Assembly: GCF_036182465.1 (NCBI RefSeq) | Contig: NZ_CP108081.1 | Span: 2,046,001 to 2,110,000 of the forward strand | DNA: 64,000 nucleotides | Direction of reading: 5' to 3' | Origin: Streptomyces sp. NBC_00258 | GTDB lineage: Bacteria > Actinomycetota > Actinomycetes > Streptomycetales > Streptomycetaceae | Shown: positions 41,925-49,297 of the stretch, piece after piece | How positions within the stretch are numbered: the stretch's first letter is position 1 | Layout: every line of letters begins with the position of its first letter | Translations under genes and position numbers: made by a program | The notes under the pieces: model-generated | Database searches by the model: none | The model's input: only the letters and a program-made list of their open reading frames with translations | Told to the model about the DNA's origin: nothing

Positions 41925-42716
41925 CTAGGACTTGCGACGGGGCTTGCCGCGTTTCGTTCCCTTGGGGGCGCCGGACCCTGTCCGTGGGCTCCTGCCGGTC
42001 GGCTTGCCCGCTGCCTTGCCCGCGGCGGGCTTCCGACGAGCGACGCCCTTGTCGGAGCCCTTGCTCTTGGACTGGGACTCGTTTTTCGGCTGGGGCTGGG
42101 CCGCGGAACGGCCCCGGGAGCTGTTGACGGTCCGGCCGCGGACGATGCCGATGAAGTCCTCGACAAGGTCCGTGGTCCGGTCCTCCGGCCAGGACAGGGC
42201 GACGCGCGACTCGGGGGCGTCGGTGACCGTCCGGTAGGTGAGGTCCTTGCGGTGGTGGAGGCGGGCGAGCGACTGCGGGACCACCAGGAGTCCCACCCCC
42301 GCCGCCACGAGTTCGATCGCGTCCTCCGTCGTCGCGGGGCGCTCGATCGCGGGGCGGCCCGGCAGGTGCTCCCAGTCGAGGGTGTCGTCGAGGGGGTGCA
42401 GCACGATGTCGTCCGCCAGGTCCTCGGCGGTCACCTCGTCGACGGCCGCCACGACGTGGTCCTTCGGGACCACGACCACGGTCGTCTCGGTGTAGAGGGG
42501 GATCGCGCTGAGGTCCGTGCGATCGACCGGCAGCCGTACGAATCCCGCGTCGGCGTCGCCGCCCCGCAGCACGTCGAAGACCTCGGCGACGGACACCGCG
42601 AGGAGGGTGAGGGGGACGTCGGGCAGCCGCTCGTTCCAGATCCGCACCCACTTGCTGGGCGTCACTCCCGGGACATACGCGAGCCGGAACGAAGGGGAAT
42701 CTTCCGAGCCTGTCAC
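41925..42716 (-). CDS. LysR-type substrate-binding protein lacking HTH, with basic tail
   Basis: A 263-residue protein with the ligand-binding domain of LysR regulators (FRLAYVPGVTPSKWVRIW, LLAVSVAEVFDVLRGGDADA, AAGVGLLVVPQSLARL) but no N-terminal helix-turn-helix. The last 60 residues are rich in Lys, Arg, Ala, Pro and Ser (for example GVARRKPAAGKAAGKPTG), like a histone H1 or HupS tail, and could bind nucleic acid without sequence specificity. The domain spans about residues 8-200. It is divergent from a DUF5997-like gene over 58 bp. It may be a ligand sensor acting through another protein; function unknown. Confidence 0.75.
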   Translation of the reverse strand: MTGSEDSPSFRLAYVPGVTPSKWVRIWNERLPDVPLTLLAVSVAEVFDVLRGGDADAGFVRLPVDRTDLSAIPLYTETTVVVVPKDHVVAAVDEVTAEDLADDIVLHPLDDTLDWEHLPGRPAIERPATTEDAIELVAAGVGLLVVPQSLARLHHRKDLTYRTVTDAPESRVALSWPEDRTTDLVEDFIGIVRGRTVNSSRGRSAAQPQPKNESQSKSKGSDKGVARRKPAAGKAAGKPTGRSPRTGSGAPKGTKRGKPRRKS

Positions 42717-42761
42717 CTGGCCAGGTTACCCGGCGTGGTCGGCGGTGGTTCACATGCTCGA

Positions 42762-42767
42762 TACCCT
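42762..42767 (+). promoter_or_regulatory. -10 element for leaderless transcript (TACCCT)
   Basis: TACCCT fits TANNNT and ends 7 nt before the ATG at 42775, with no ribosome site. Confidence 0.5.
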
Positions 42768-42774
42768 GGACACC

Positions 42775-43179
42775 ATGACGTCGCACCAGAACACCCAGAC
42801 GATGAAGCCCGCGACCGCGGCCAAGAAACTGGGTGTGTACCTCGAGGCCACCCCCGCCGAGTTCCAGGAGGGTGTCGTCTCGCGCTCCGAGCTCACCGCA
42901 CTGCAGGCCGACCCCCCTCAGTGGCTGCAGGACCTGCGGAGCAACGGTCCGCACCCCCGTCCGGTCGTCGCGTCGAAGCTGGGCGTCTCCATCGCGGGGC
43001 TCGCGCGCGGCGGTGTCACCGAGGCTCTCACCACGGAGCAGATCGAGGCGCTGAAGAACCAGCAGCCCGAGTGGCTCCAGAAGGAGCGCGCCACCCAGGC
43101 CGAGGTCCGCAAGGAAGCGGTCCGTATCAAGGAGAAGAACGCGGAGCGCGACGACAAGGGCGATCAGCCGCGTCAGTAG
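42775..43179 (+). CDS. DUF5997-like small conserved protein
   Basis: A 134-residue cytoplasmic protein (TMKPATAAKKLGVYLEATPA, then GVVSRSELTALQADPPQWLQ, then SKLGVSIAGLARGG). Its pattern matches an actinobacterial family I associate with DUF5997; no enzymatic motif is present. Repeated PPQWLQ/QPEWLQ elements (near residues 44 and 102) give it a two-fold look. The C-terminal 30 residues are a charged helix (RKEAVRIKEKNAERDD). The ATG at 42775 follows a leaderless -10 box; an ATG at 42754 is also in frame. The divergent LysR-like gene is a probable partner. Confidence 0.75.
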   Translation: MTSHQNTQTMKPATAAKKLGVYLEATPAEFQEGVVSRSELTALQADPPQWLQDLRSNGPHPRPVVASKLGVSIAGLARGGVTEALTTEQIEALKNQQPEWLQKERATQAEVRKEAVRIKEKNAERDDKGDQPRQ

Positions 43180-43241
43180 CGGCCCTCGGACCGCCGCGGC
43201 ACTCCTTGGACCACCGCCACACGCTGTGGAAGACTCGATCC

Positions 43242-43949
43242 GTGATCATCGAACGCGCGTACGTACACGTGGCCTCGCACGACGAGAACGCGTGGCCCTG
43301 GTCCGTGCCGTGTGTGCGCGGGCTGCTGGCGGACGGGGTGCGGTTCACGGCACCGGTGACCTTTGTCGTCGGTGAGAACGGCTCGGGCAAGTCGACCCTG
43401 GTCGAGGCGCTGGCCGAGGGCTTCGGTCTGGACTCCTGGGGCGGCTCGCACGACTGGCGGTACGCGAGCCCCCGGCCCAAGTCGGTGCTCGGCGAGCGGG
43501 TCCGCTTCGACGCGGCGGCGCGCGGACGGCGCATGCTCGGCAGCTGGTCGGCCCGCAAGGGGTTCTTCCTGCGGGCGGAGACGGCGATGGACGCGCTGGA
43601 CCGGGAAGGGCTCGCGCCGGATTCGGTCAGTCACGGCGAGGGCTTCCTCGCGGCGTTCCGCGGGAAGTTCCTGGAGCCCGGGCTGTATGTGCTGGACGAG
43701 CCTGAGGCAGCGCTGTCGTTCGGCTCGTGCCTCGAACTGCTCGGCCATTTCGACCAGTTGGCCAAGCAGGGCGGGCAGGTCATCTGCGCCACGCACTCGC
43801 CGCTGCTGACCGCACTGCCGGGTGCGGACATCATCGAGGTCGGCGACCACGGGATGCGCCGGGTGGCCTGGCAGGATCTCGCCCTGGTCGACCACTGGCG
43901 CCGCTATCTCGCCGACCCGCACGCCTATCTCCGGCACATCCTCGGCTGA
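43242..43949 (+). CDS. AAA/ABC-type ATPase
   Basis: A 235-residue soluble ATPase. Walker A is GENGSGKST (44-52); Walker B is LYVLDEPEAALS, followed by CATHSPLLTALPGADIIEV with the H-loop His. This is the small AAA-15/AAA-21 arrangement found in RecF-like and SMC-like proteins and in defence ATPases, without a membrane partner. The SVSHGEGFLAAF segment corresponds to the ABC signature. In Streptomyces such proteins are often housekeeping orphans. It starts at GTG with no strong ribosome site. No toxin or nuclease gene is adjacent. Confidence 0.82.
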   Translation: MIIERAYVHVASHDENAWPWSVPCVRGLLADGVRFTAPVTFVVGENGSGKSTLVEALAEGFGLDSWGGSHDWRYASPRPKSVLGERVRFDAAARGRRMLGSWSARKGFFLRAETAMDALDREGLAPDSVSHGEGFLAAFRGKFLEPGLYVLDEPEAALSFGSCLELLGHFDQLAKQGGQVICATHSPLLTALPGADIIEVGDHGMRRVAWQDLALVDHWRRYLADPHAYLRHILG

Positions 43950-44046
43950 GGACGAACCCGCGAGCGCGGCCCGCAGTGATCGCCTGCCAGAATGACGACC
44001 AGCGCAGGCGTTCGACAGGACCCGCCCCAGACGATGGAGGAGCCCC

Positions 44047-45075
44047 GTGCCGCTGCCCTCACAACCGTTGCGGAAGCTGGGCTTCTTGACCATCGGGTTG
44101 TTCGACGAGGCCGACCCCCGCAAGGGCCACGAGTCCACGCTGGAGATCATCCGGCTCGGTGAGCGGCTGGGCTTCGACAGCGCGTGGCTGCGCCACCGCC
44201 ATCTCCAGTACGGCATCTCCTCCCCCGTGGCCGTCCTTGCCGCGGCCTCGCAGCGCACCACCCGTATCGAGCTCGGCACCGCGGTCATCCCGCTGGGCTG
44301 GGAGAACCCGCTGCGGCTGGCAGAGGACCTGGCCACGGTCGACATCCTGTCCGGCGGCCGCCTCAACCCCGGCATCAGCGTCGGCCCGCCGATGCACTAC
44401 GACCAGGTCAAGCAGGCGCTGTATCCGGACACCGCCGACGCCGAGGACTTCGGGTACGACCGGGTGGCCCGGCTGCTGGACTTCGTACGCGGCAAACCGG
44501 CCACCGACTTCAGCGGTGTCGAAGGTTTCGAGGTGTTCTCGGATCGGGTCCAGCCGCACGCGACCGGTCTGGGCCGCCGCCTCTGGTACGGCGGTGGGAG
44601 CCTGCGGTCGGCCCAGTGGGCCGGTGAGCACGCGATGAACTTCCTGACCAGCAGCGTCGTCAAGGCGGAGGAGTCCGAGGACTTCGCCGAGGTCCAGCTG
44701 TCCCACGTACGCGCCTTCCGTGCCCACCACCCCGACGGCGACCGTGCCCGTGTCTCCCAGGGGCTCGTCGTCATCCCGACCGACAGCGCCTCACCGGAGC
44801 AGCGCGCGAAGTACGAGGCGTACGCCGAGAAGCGGCTGCCGCGGACCGCCGTGCCGCAGGGACCGGCCCGCCTGATGTTCGCACCGGACCTCGTCGGCAC
44901 GTCCGCGGAGATCGCCGAACGGCTCTACGCGCACGCGGCGTTCCGGGAGATCGACGAGGTGGCGTTCGCGCTGCCCTTCACCTTCGAGCACGACGACTAC
45001 GTCCAGATCCTCACCGACATCGCCACCCGCCTTGGCCCGGCACTCGGCTGGCAGGCGTCGGCCCAGCCCGGATAG
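44047..45075 (+). CDS. LLM-class flavin-dependent oxidoreductase
   Basis: A 342-residue enzyme of the bacterial luciferase-like family, which uses FMNH2 or F420. The TIM-barrel pattern is visible: KLGFLTIGLFDEADPRKG, LGERLGFDSAWLRHRHL, RIELGTAVIPLGWENPLRL with AEDLATVDILSGGRLNPGIS, and a C-terminal DLVGTSAEIAERL. The family covers alkane sulfonate monooxygenases, F420-dependent reductases and others; the cofactor cannot be told from the motif alone. The GTG start has GGAGGAG upstream. It is a single-gene unit, with a GNAT gene convergent 76 bp downstream. Confidence 0.87.
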   Translation: MPLPSQPLRKLGFLTIGLFDEADPRKGHESTLEIIRLGERLGFDSAWLRHRHLQYGISSPVAVLAAASQRTTRIELGTAVIPLGWENPLRLAEDLATVDILSGGRLNPGISVGPPMHYDQVKQALYPDTADAEDFGYDRVARLLDFVRGKPATDFSGVEGFEVFSDRVQPHATGLGRRLWYGGGSLRSAQWAGEHAMNFLTSSVVKAEESEDFAEVQLSHVRAFRAHHPDGDRARVSQGLVVIPTDSASPEQRAKYEAYAEKRLPRTAVPQGPARLMFAPDLVGTSAEIAERLYAHAAFREIDEVAFALPFTFEHDDYVQILTDIATRLGPALGWQASAQPG

Positions 45076-45151
45076 AGGGCTCGTCGGACAGAGGGCCGGT
45101 CGGCTCGTCGACTGTTCGGCGGGTGCGGCGTCTTCGGTGTGTTCCGCGGTG

Positions 45152-45460
45152 TCAGTCGCTGACCTTGCTGCGCGCCTGGTACAGCAGGTCTCCGTACGCG
45201 GGGTGGCGGGCGATCCAGCCCGCGTAGAAGGGGCAGGTGGCAAGGACCCGCAGGCCGGCGGCACGCGCCTCGTCCAGGGAGGCCCGGACCAGCGCGGACC
45301 CGACGCCCTTGCCCTCACACTCCGGGCTCACCTCGGTGTGCACGAACGCGATCAGCTCGTCGGTACGGATGTACTGCGCGAAGCCGGCGACCGTCGACGC
45401 TCCGTCGATCCGGGCCTCGTAGCGACGCGCCTCGGCCACGTCACTGATCTCGATCGCCAT
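45152..45460 (-). CDS. GNAT-family N-acetyltransferase, small YjdJ-type
   Basis: A 102-residue acetyltransferase of the small GNAT group (NATD1/YjdJ-like). It has the acetyl-CoA loop ECEGKGVGSALVRASL (Q/RxxGxG/A type, as EGKGVGSAL) and the end CPFYAGWIARHPAYGDLL, both family markers. The short length is normal for the group. Substrates are unknown, probably small amines or protein N-termini. It is divergent from the methyltransferase gene over 162 bp. Confidence 0.87.
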   Translation of the reverse strand: MAIEISDVAEARRYEARIDGASTVAGFAQYIRTDELIAFVHTEVSPECEGKGVGSALVRASLDEARAAGLRVLATCPFYAGWIARHPAYGDLLYQARSKVSD

Positions 45461-45569
45461 GTCTCCTCCTTGAACCCGTTGAGCCGGTGCACGACACTAG
45501 CCCACAGTGGCCAAAACCCGTACGGTCCGCCCGAGTTGCCCTCCGGAGCGCAGACGCGCTGGCGGATCA

Positions 45570-45598
45570 TTCGGCTAAGTTGACGTTCGATTGCCGAA
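45570..45598. promoter_or_regulatory. TTCGGC-N17-GCCGAA inverted repeat
   Basis: TTCGGC and GCCGAA arms flank a 17-nt spacer containing TTGACG (45580-45585), 25 bp before the methyltransferase start. It may be an operator or a 5' hairpin. Confidence 0.35.
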
Positions 45599-45622
45599 CA
45601 ACGATCCGCAGGAGGCCCTCTC

Positions 45623-46432
45623 GTGACAGACCACGAACCCGAACTCGCCGCAGCTGCCGAGATACGGGCCCGGATCGACACGGACAAGCCGCACTCCGCT
45701 CGTTTCTGGAACTACTTCGTGGGCGGCAAGGACCACTACGAGGTGGACCGTGAGATCGGGGACCACATCAAGGAGATCTTCCCCGGTCTGGTCGACGTGG
45801 CGCGAACGAGCCGTCACTTCCTCGGACGCGCTGTGAAACACCTCGCCGTCGAGCAGGGCGTCCGGCAGTTTTTGGACATCGGCACCGGTCTGCCGACCGC
45901 CGACAACACCCACGAGGTCGCCCAGCGCGTGGCCCCGGACGCACGCATCGTGTACGTCGACAACGACCCCCTGGTACTGGCCCACGCCCGCGCGCTGCTC
46001 ACCAGCACGCCCGAGGGCGAGACGGCGTACCTCGACGCCAATCTCTACGAGCCCGAGGCCGTCCTCAAGGCCGCGGCGCACACACTGGACCTCTCCAAGC
46101 CCGTCGCCCTGATGATCCTCAACACGCTCGGCCATGTCGCCGAGTACGACCAGGCCCGGGATCTGGTCTCGCGACTCATGTCCGGCCTGCCGTCGGGCAG
46201 TTACCTGGTGATCAGCGACAGCACCGCCACCAGCGAGGGCATGATCGCCGCGTCGGACGCGTACAACTCCAGTGGCGCCGTCCCGTACTACGTGCGCAGC
46301 GTCGACGAGATCGCCGGGTTCTTCGACGGGCTGGATCTGGTCGAACCCGGCGTCGTGCAGGTCACCCAGTGGCGTCCGGAGGCCGCCGGTTCGGTGGTCG
46401 ACGCCTATGGCGGGGTCGGCCGCAAGCCGTAG
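45623..46432 (+). CDS. SAM-dependent methyltransferase (DUF574 family)
   Basis: A 269-residue protein of the actinobacterial Methyltransf_19/DUF574 family, with the characteristic start DTDKPHSARFWNYFVGGKDH, the AdoMet motif FLDIGTGLPTADNTHEVAQR and YVDNDPLVLAHARAL (post-I), and a final RPEA end. The family is very numerous in Streptomyces and often sits near secondary metabolite or regulatory genes, but the methylated substrate is unknown. The GTG has GGAGG upstream. A 10-bp hairpin follows, separating it from the convergent VOC gene. Confidence 0.9.
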   Translation: MTDHEPELAAAAEIRARIDTDKPHSARFWNYFVGGKDHYEVDREIGDHIKEIFPGLVDVARTSRHFLGRAVKHLAVEQGVRQFLDIGTGLPTADNTHEVAQRVAPDARIVYVDNDPLVLAHARALLTSTPEGETAYLDANLYEPEAVLKAAAHTLDLSKPVALMILNTLGHVAEYDQARDLVSRLMSGLPSGSYLVISDSTATSEGMIAASDAYNSSGAVPYYVRSVDEIAGFFDGLDLVEPGVVQVTQWRPEAAGSVVDAYGGVGRKP

Positions 46433-46446
46433 CGCGACGTCATGGT

Positions 46447-46469
46447 CGGACCCGTCCCGGACGGGTCCG
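46447..46469. terminator. Hairpin terminator, convergent genes
   Basis: CGGACCCGTC and GACGGGTCCG form a perfect 10-bp stem with a CCG loop between the methyltransferase stop (46432) and the VOC stop (46504). Confidence 0.7.
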
Positions 46470-46503
46470 GCCCCGCCCGTGCGGCTCGGGTGCGCGCCCG
46501 CGC

Positions 46504-47301
46504 TCAGGACACGTCGGTCACCTTCGGCATCTCGCCCTCGGTCGTGGTGACGTCGATGACCGAGAACGACGCTCCCTGGGGATCGCAGAGCGCCGCGAAC
46601 CGCCCGAAGGGGCTGCTCATCGGGCCGAACCGCAGGGTCGCGCCACCCTCGGTCGCCTTCGCCACGGCGGCGTCGCAGTCCTCGACCGTGAAGTAGACGT
46701 TGACGTAGGACGGCACCTCGGGCGGGAACTCGTCCGTCATCTTCATCCGGCCCAGAACTGTCTCCTCGCCGACGTTGAAGATCCGGAAGTCGATCGCGTC
46801 GTCCTCCATCTGCTGTGCGCGGTAGGGGAACACGGCGGTGAAGAAGGGGTCCGCCTTCTCGGGCTCCCTGGTGAAGACCTCGCCCCAGCAGTAGGCACCC
46901 GGCACGGCCGTCGCCTCGAAGCCCTCGTGGACGCCGGCCTGCCACACGCCGAAGACGGCGCCGCTCGGCTCCTGGGCCAGCAGCATGGTGCCGAAGTCGC
47001 CGACCTTCATCGGTTCCATCAGGACCTGGCCGCCGTTGGCGCGTACCTTCTCGGCGGTGGCGGCGGCATCCGGCGACGCGAGGTACAGACACCAAGCCGA
47101 CTGGCCTTCCGCGCCGGGCATGGGCGGCACGACCGCGGCCACCGCCTTGCCGTCCGCGTAGGCCTGTGTGTAGTTGCCGAACTCCGAAGACGCCTCGCCG
47201 AACGTCCACCCCAGCACGTCACCGTAGAAGCTCTTGGCACCCTCGACATCGCTGAACATCGCATCGGCCCAGCACGGTGTTCCCTCAGGTTGTACGGCCA
47301 T
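46504..47301 (-). CDS. VOC-family protein (two-module glyoxalase-like)
   Basis: A 265-residue protein made of two vicinal-oxygen-chelate modules (about 8-125 and 135-255). Each has the beta-alpha-beta-beta-beta fold: MFSDVEGAKSFYGDVLGWTF with an ADGK turn, then GAYCWGEVFTREPEKADPFF. Metal-ligand histidines typical of glyoxalase I are not evident at the first-strand sites (CWADAMF, CWGEVFT), so it may be a non-catalytic binding or resistance-type member, or may use other ligands. It is divergent from the DUF4287 gene over 187 bp containing two inverted repeats (CTGGCT..AGCCAG and GTGAC-N4-GTCAC). Confidence 0.85.
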   Translation of the reverse strand: MAVQPEGTPCWADAMFSDVEGAKSFYGDVLGWTFGEASSEFGNYTQAYADGKAVAAVVPPMPGAEGQSAWCLYLASPDAAATAEKVRANGGQVLMEPMKVGDFGTMLLAQEPSGAVFGVWQAGVHEGFEATAVPGAYCWGEVFTREPEKADPFFTAVFPYRAQQMEDDAIDFRIFNVGEETVLGRMKMTDEFPPEVPSYVNVYFTVEDCDAAVAKATEGGATLRFGPMSSPFGRFAALCDPQGASFSVIDVTTTEGEMPKVTDVS

Positions 47302-47387
47302 GGCACTGACTCCCTCGTCATTGAAGGCCCTGGCTTGTCACGCTAGCCAGCCATCGACGGACGCGCGCGGCGAACGCCACGAGACAC

Positions 47388-47401
47388 GTGACGCAGGTCA
47401 C
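47388..47401. promoter_or_regulatory. GTGAC-N4-GTCAC inverted repeat
   Basis: A perfect 5-bp-arm repeat in the region between the VOC and DUF4287 genes; a second repeat (CTGGCT/AGCCAG, 47330-47350) lies nearer the VOC start. Operator role is inferred from location. Confidence 0.3.
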
Positions 47402-47488
47402 TTTTGCACGCCGATGATGTTCCGTGACCGCCTCGGTCCAACACTGCGACACCAGTCGCAGCAGCAGACCAGAGGATGGGACACCGAC

Positions 47489-47701
47489 ATGAGCGAGACC
47501 GTGAAAGGGCCCGCGAGCTACTTCCCCTTCATCGAGAAGAAGTACGGCCGTCCCATAGCCGAGTGGAAGGGCCTCATCCGCTCCTCGCCCCTCACCAGGC
47601 ACATGGAACTCGTGGCCTGGCTCAAGACCGAGCACGGCATGGGTCACGGCCACGCCAACGCACTCGTCGCGCACACGCTCGCCGAGGACAGCGGCAGGTG
47701 A
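47489..47701 (+). CDS. DUF4287 domain protein
   Basis: A 70-residue protein covering just a DUF4287 domain (GPASYFPFIEKKYGRPIAEW, then HMELVAWLKTEHGMGHGHAN). The domain occurs alone or next to DUF5655 in many bacteria and has no known activity; its helical bundle and HGMGHGHANAL motif are its hallmarks. The ATG has AGAGGATGGG upstream. It precedes a HEAT-repeat gene by 83 bp on the same strand. Confidence 0.87.
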   Translation: MSETVKGPASYFPFIEKKYGRPIAEWKGLIRSSPLTRHMELVAWLKTEHGMGHGHANALVAHTLAEDSGR

Positions 47702-47784
47702 TCCACCGGGAGAAAACGCGTTGCGATCACTGAGAGGGCCTTCGCAGACTCGTCGACGAGAGGAGCCGGAGACGGGGAGGCGCC

Positions 47785-48333
47785 ATGTCGGCCACGGAGA
47801 CACACGAGGACGCTCTGGTACATGCGCTGGGCAGCGAGCCGAGGAGGCCGGGGGCCTTCCGTGAGCTGATACGGCTCGGCTCCGCCGCAGTGCCAGCCAT
47901 CCGGCGGGGCCTGGCCCACCCCGAGGCGCTGGTACGGGAGCAGTGCTGCAGGCTGCTGGACCACCTGCTCGTGACCGAGGCGCTGGACGATCTGATCGCC
48001 ATGCTCGGCGACCCCAGCCCTCAGGTCCGGATCGCCGCGGTGCACGCGCTGGCCTGTGACCGGTGCAAGAGCGACGCCTGCCGCCCCGACCGGGCCGTGG
48101 TGCTGCCCCTTGGGATCCAGCTGCTGAGCAGGGATCCGGACGCCCAGGTACGCAACTTCGCCGCGGAGCTCGTCGGGCTGTCGGTGCACACCCACACGGA
48201 GGCGGTCGCCGCCCTGGTCCGGGCCCGGGACGACGATCCGTCGCCCGCTGTCCGGAAGAAGGCAGGCTGGTACGCGCCGGGCGGACCAATCCACCGCAGG
48301 ACCGCACCGCGACCGGCCCGCAGGCCTCGCTGA
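47785..48333 (+). CDS. HEAT-repeat protein
   Basis: A 182-residue protein with three or four HEAT-like helical pairs: AFRELIRLGSAAVPAIRRGL, LVREQCCRLLDHLLVTEALD, DPSPQVRIAAVHALACDRCK and DPDAQVRNFAAELVGLS. Such repeats act as protein-interaction scaffolds or, in the PBS-lyase branch, as chromophore-lyase modules. The last 30 residues are basic and Pro-rich. A Cys cluster (CDRCKSDAC) between repeats could bind metal. GGGAGG precedes the ATG. A 7-bp hairpin overlaps the stop. Confidence 0.8.
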   Translation: MSATETHEDALVHALGSEPRRPGAFRELIRLGSAAVPAIRRGLAHPEALVREQCCRLLDHLLVTEALDDLIAMLGDPSPQVRIAAVHALACDRCKSDACRPDRAVVLPLGIQLLSRDPDAQVRNFAAELVGLSVHTHTEAVAALVRARDDDPSPAVRKKAGWYAPGGPIHRRTAPRPARRPR

Positions 48334-48342
48334 CTGCGAGGC
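48324..48342 (+). terminator. Hairpin terminator after HEAT-repeat gene
   Basis: GCCTCGC and GCGAGGC form a 7-bp stem around TGACT; the TGA stop lies in the loop. Confidence 0.5.
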
Positions 48343-48507
48343 TCCCGGCCTGACGGGACCGGATTCGACCTGTCGGGACCGTTATCGGCACGACGGGAGT
48401 GGTTTCCGTGGCCGGTTGTGACCCATGTTCCGGCACGGGCTGGTGCGGCGTCATGTGCTCCCCGCGCCGCACGCGCCCGCGCCGGAACTCCCCCGGGCGG
48501 CTCCCCC

Positions 48508-48537
48508 TTGAACCGTGGGTGCCTACTGTTCTACCTT
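48508..48537 (+). promoter_or_regulatory. Sigma-70-type promoter of the two-component operon
   Basis: TTGAAC and TACCTT, 18 bp apart, lie about 78-107 bp before the response regulator start, in a 281-bp region without a gene. Confidence 0.5.
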
Positions 48538-48614
48538 CGCCACATGGTCGGGGCATCAACGCCCGCTCACCAGCGACACAACGTGCGGGCGGCAGTTGGG
48601 CCGGGTGATGACGA

Positions 48615-49289
48615 GTGCGTCCACACCTCGCGCTGATCGAGGACGACCCCGACTTCGCACTGATGTGCCGTACTTATCTGGAGCGTGAGGGTTTCACCGT
48701 CACGTGGGCCATGGACGCCCGGGCCGGCAAGGCCGTCATGCACGACGGCGGCATCGATCTCGTCGTCCTCGACCTGGGACTTCCCGACGGCAGCGGCCTC
48801 GAACTGCTGCGGGCGCTGCGCTCCACCAGTCGGCTTCCGGTCATAGTCGTCAGCGGTCGCGGAGACGAGACGGACCGGGTGGCGGGCCTGGAGATCGGCG
48901 CGGACGACTATCTCGTCAAGCCGTTCTCGCAGCGCGAACTCGTCGCCCGTATCGGCGCCGTGCTGCGCCGGTGCCGGCCGCCCGAGCTGCCGTCCGTCCT
49001 CGACGTCGGGACGCTGCGCGTCGACACCGCCGCACGCCAGGCGAGCGGGACGGGTGTCCTGCTGAACCTGCGTCCCAAGGAGTACGCCCTCCTGGAGGCC
49101 CTCGCGCGCTCCCCCGGCCGGGTCTTCTCCGCCGAGCAGTTGCTGGAGCTGATCTGGGGAGCGTCCTGGCAGCAGTCCGCGACCGTCATCGAGCACGTGT
49201 ACCGGCTGCGCGGCAAACTCTCCCGACTCCCGGCGCCCGCACCACGGATCACCACGGTGCGCGGCTATGGATACCGTCTCGATCCGTGA
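48615..49289 (+). CDS. OmpR-family response regulator
   Basis: A 224-residue regulator with a receiver (acidic pair E9-D10, phosphoacceptor D53 in VVLDLGLPDG, K in LVKPFSQRE) and a winged-helix Trans_reg_C domain (NLRPKEYALLEALARSPGRV, then ATVIEHVYRLRGKLSRLPAP, ending GYGYRLDP). The GTG is chosen as the first in-frame start before the receiver. The hybrid kinase gene begins 8 bp after its stop, so the two form a two-gene operon. Confidence 0.92.
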   Translation: MRPHLALIEDDPDFALMCRTYLEREGFTVTWAMDARAGKAVMHDGGIDLVVLDLGLPDGSGLELLRALRSTSRLPVIVVSGRGDETDRVAGLEIGADDYLVKPFSQRELVARIGAVLRRCRPPELPSVLDVGTLRVDTAARQASGTGVLLNLRPKEYALLEALARSPGRVFSAEQLLELIWGASWQQSATVIEHVYRLRGKLSRLPAPAPRITTVRGYGYRLDP

Positions 49290-49297
49290 GGGCCGCC

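Noticed and set aside
43242..43949. Defence-system ATPase
   Set aside because: The AAA domain fits, but no nuclease, toxin or other effector is adjacent, so no defence role was claimed.
45623..46432. Part of a secondary metabolite cluster because it encodes a methyltransferase
   Set aside because: DUF574-type methyltransferases are scattered in Streptomyces and no biosynthetic gene is adjacent here.
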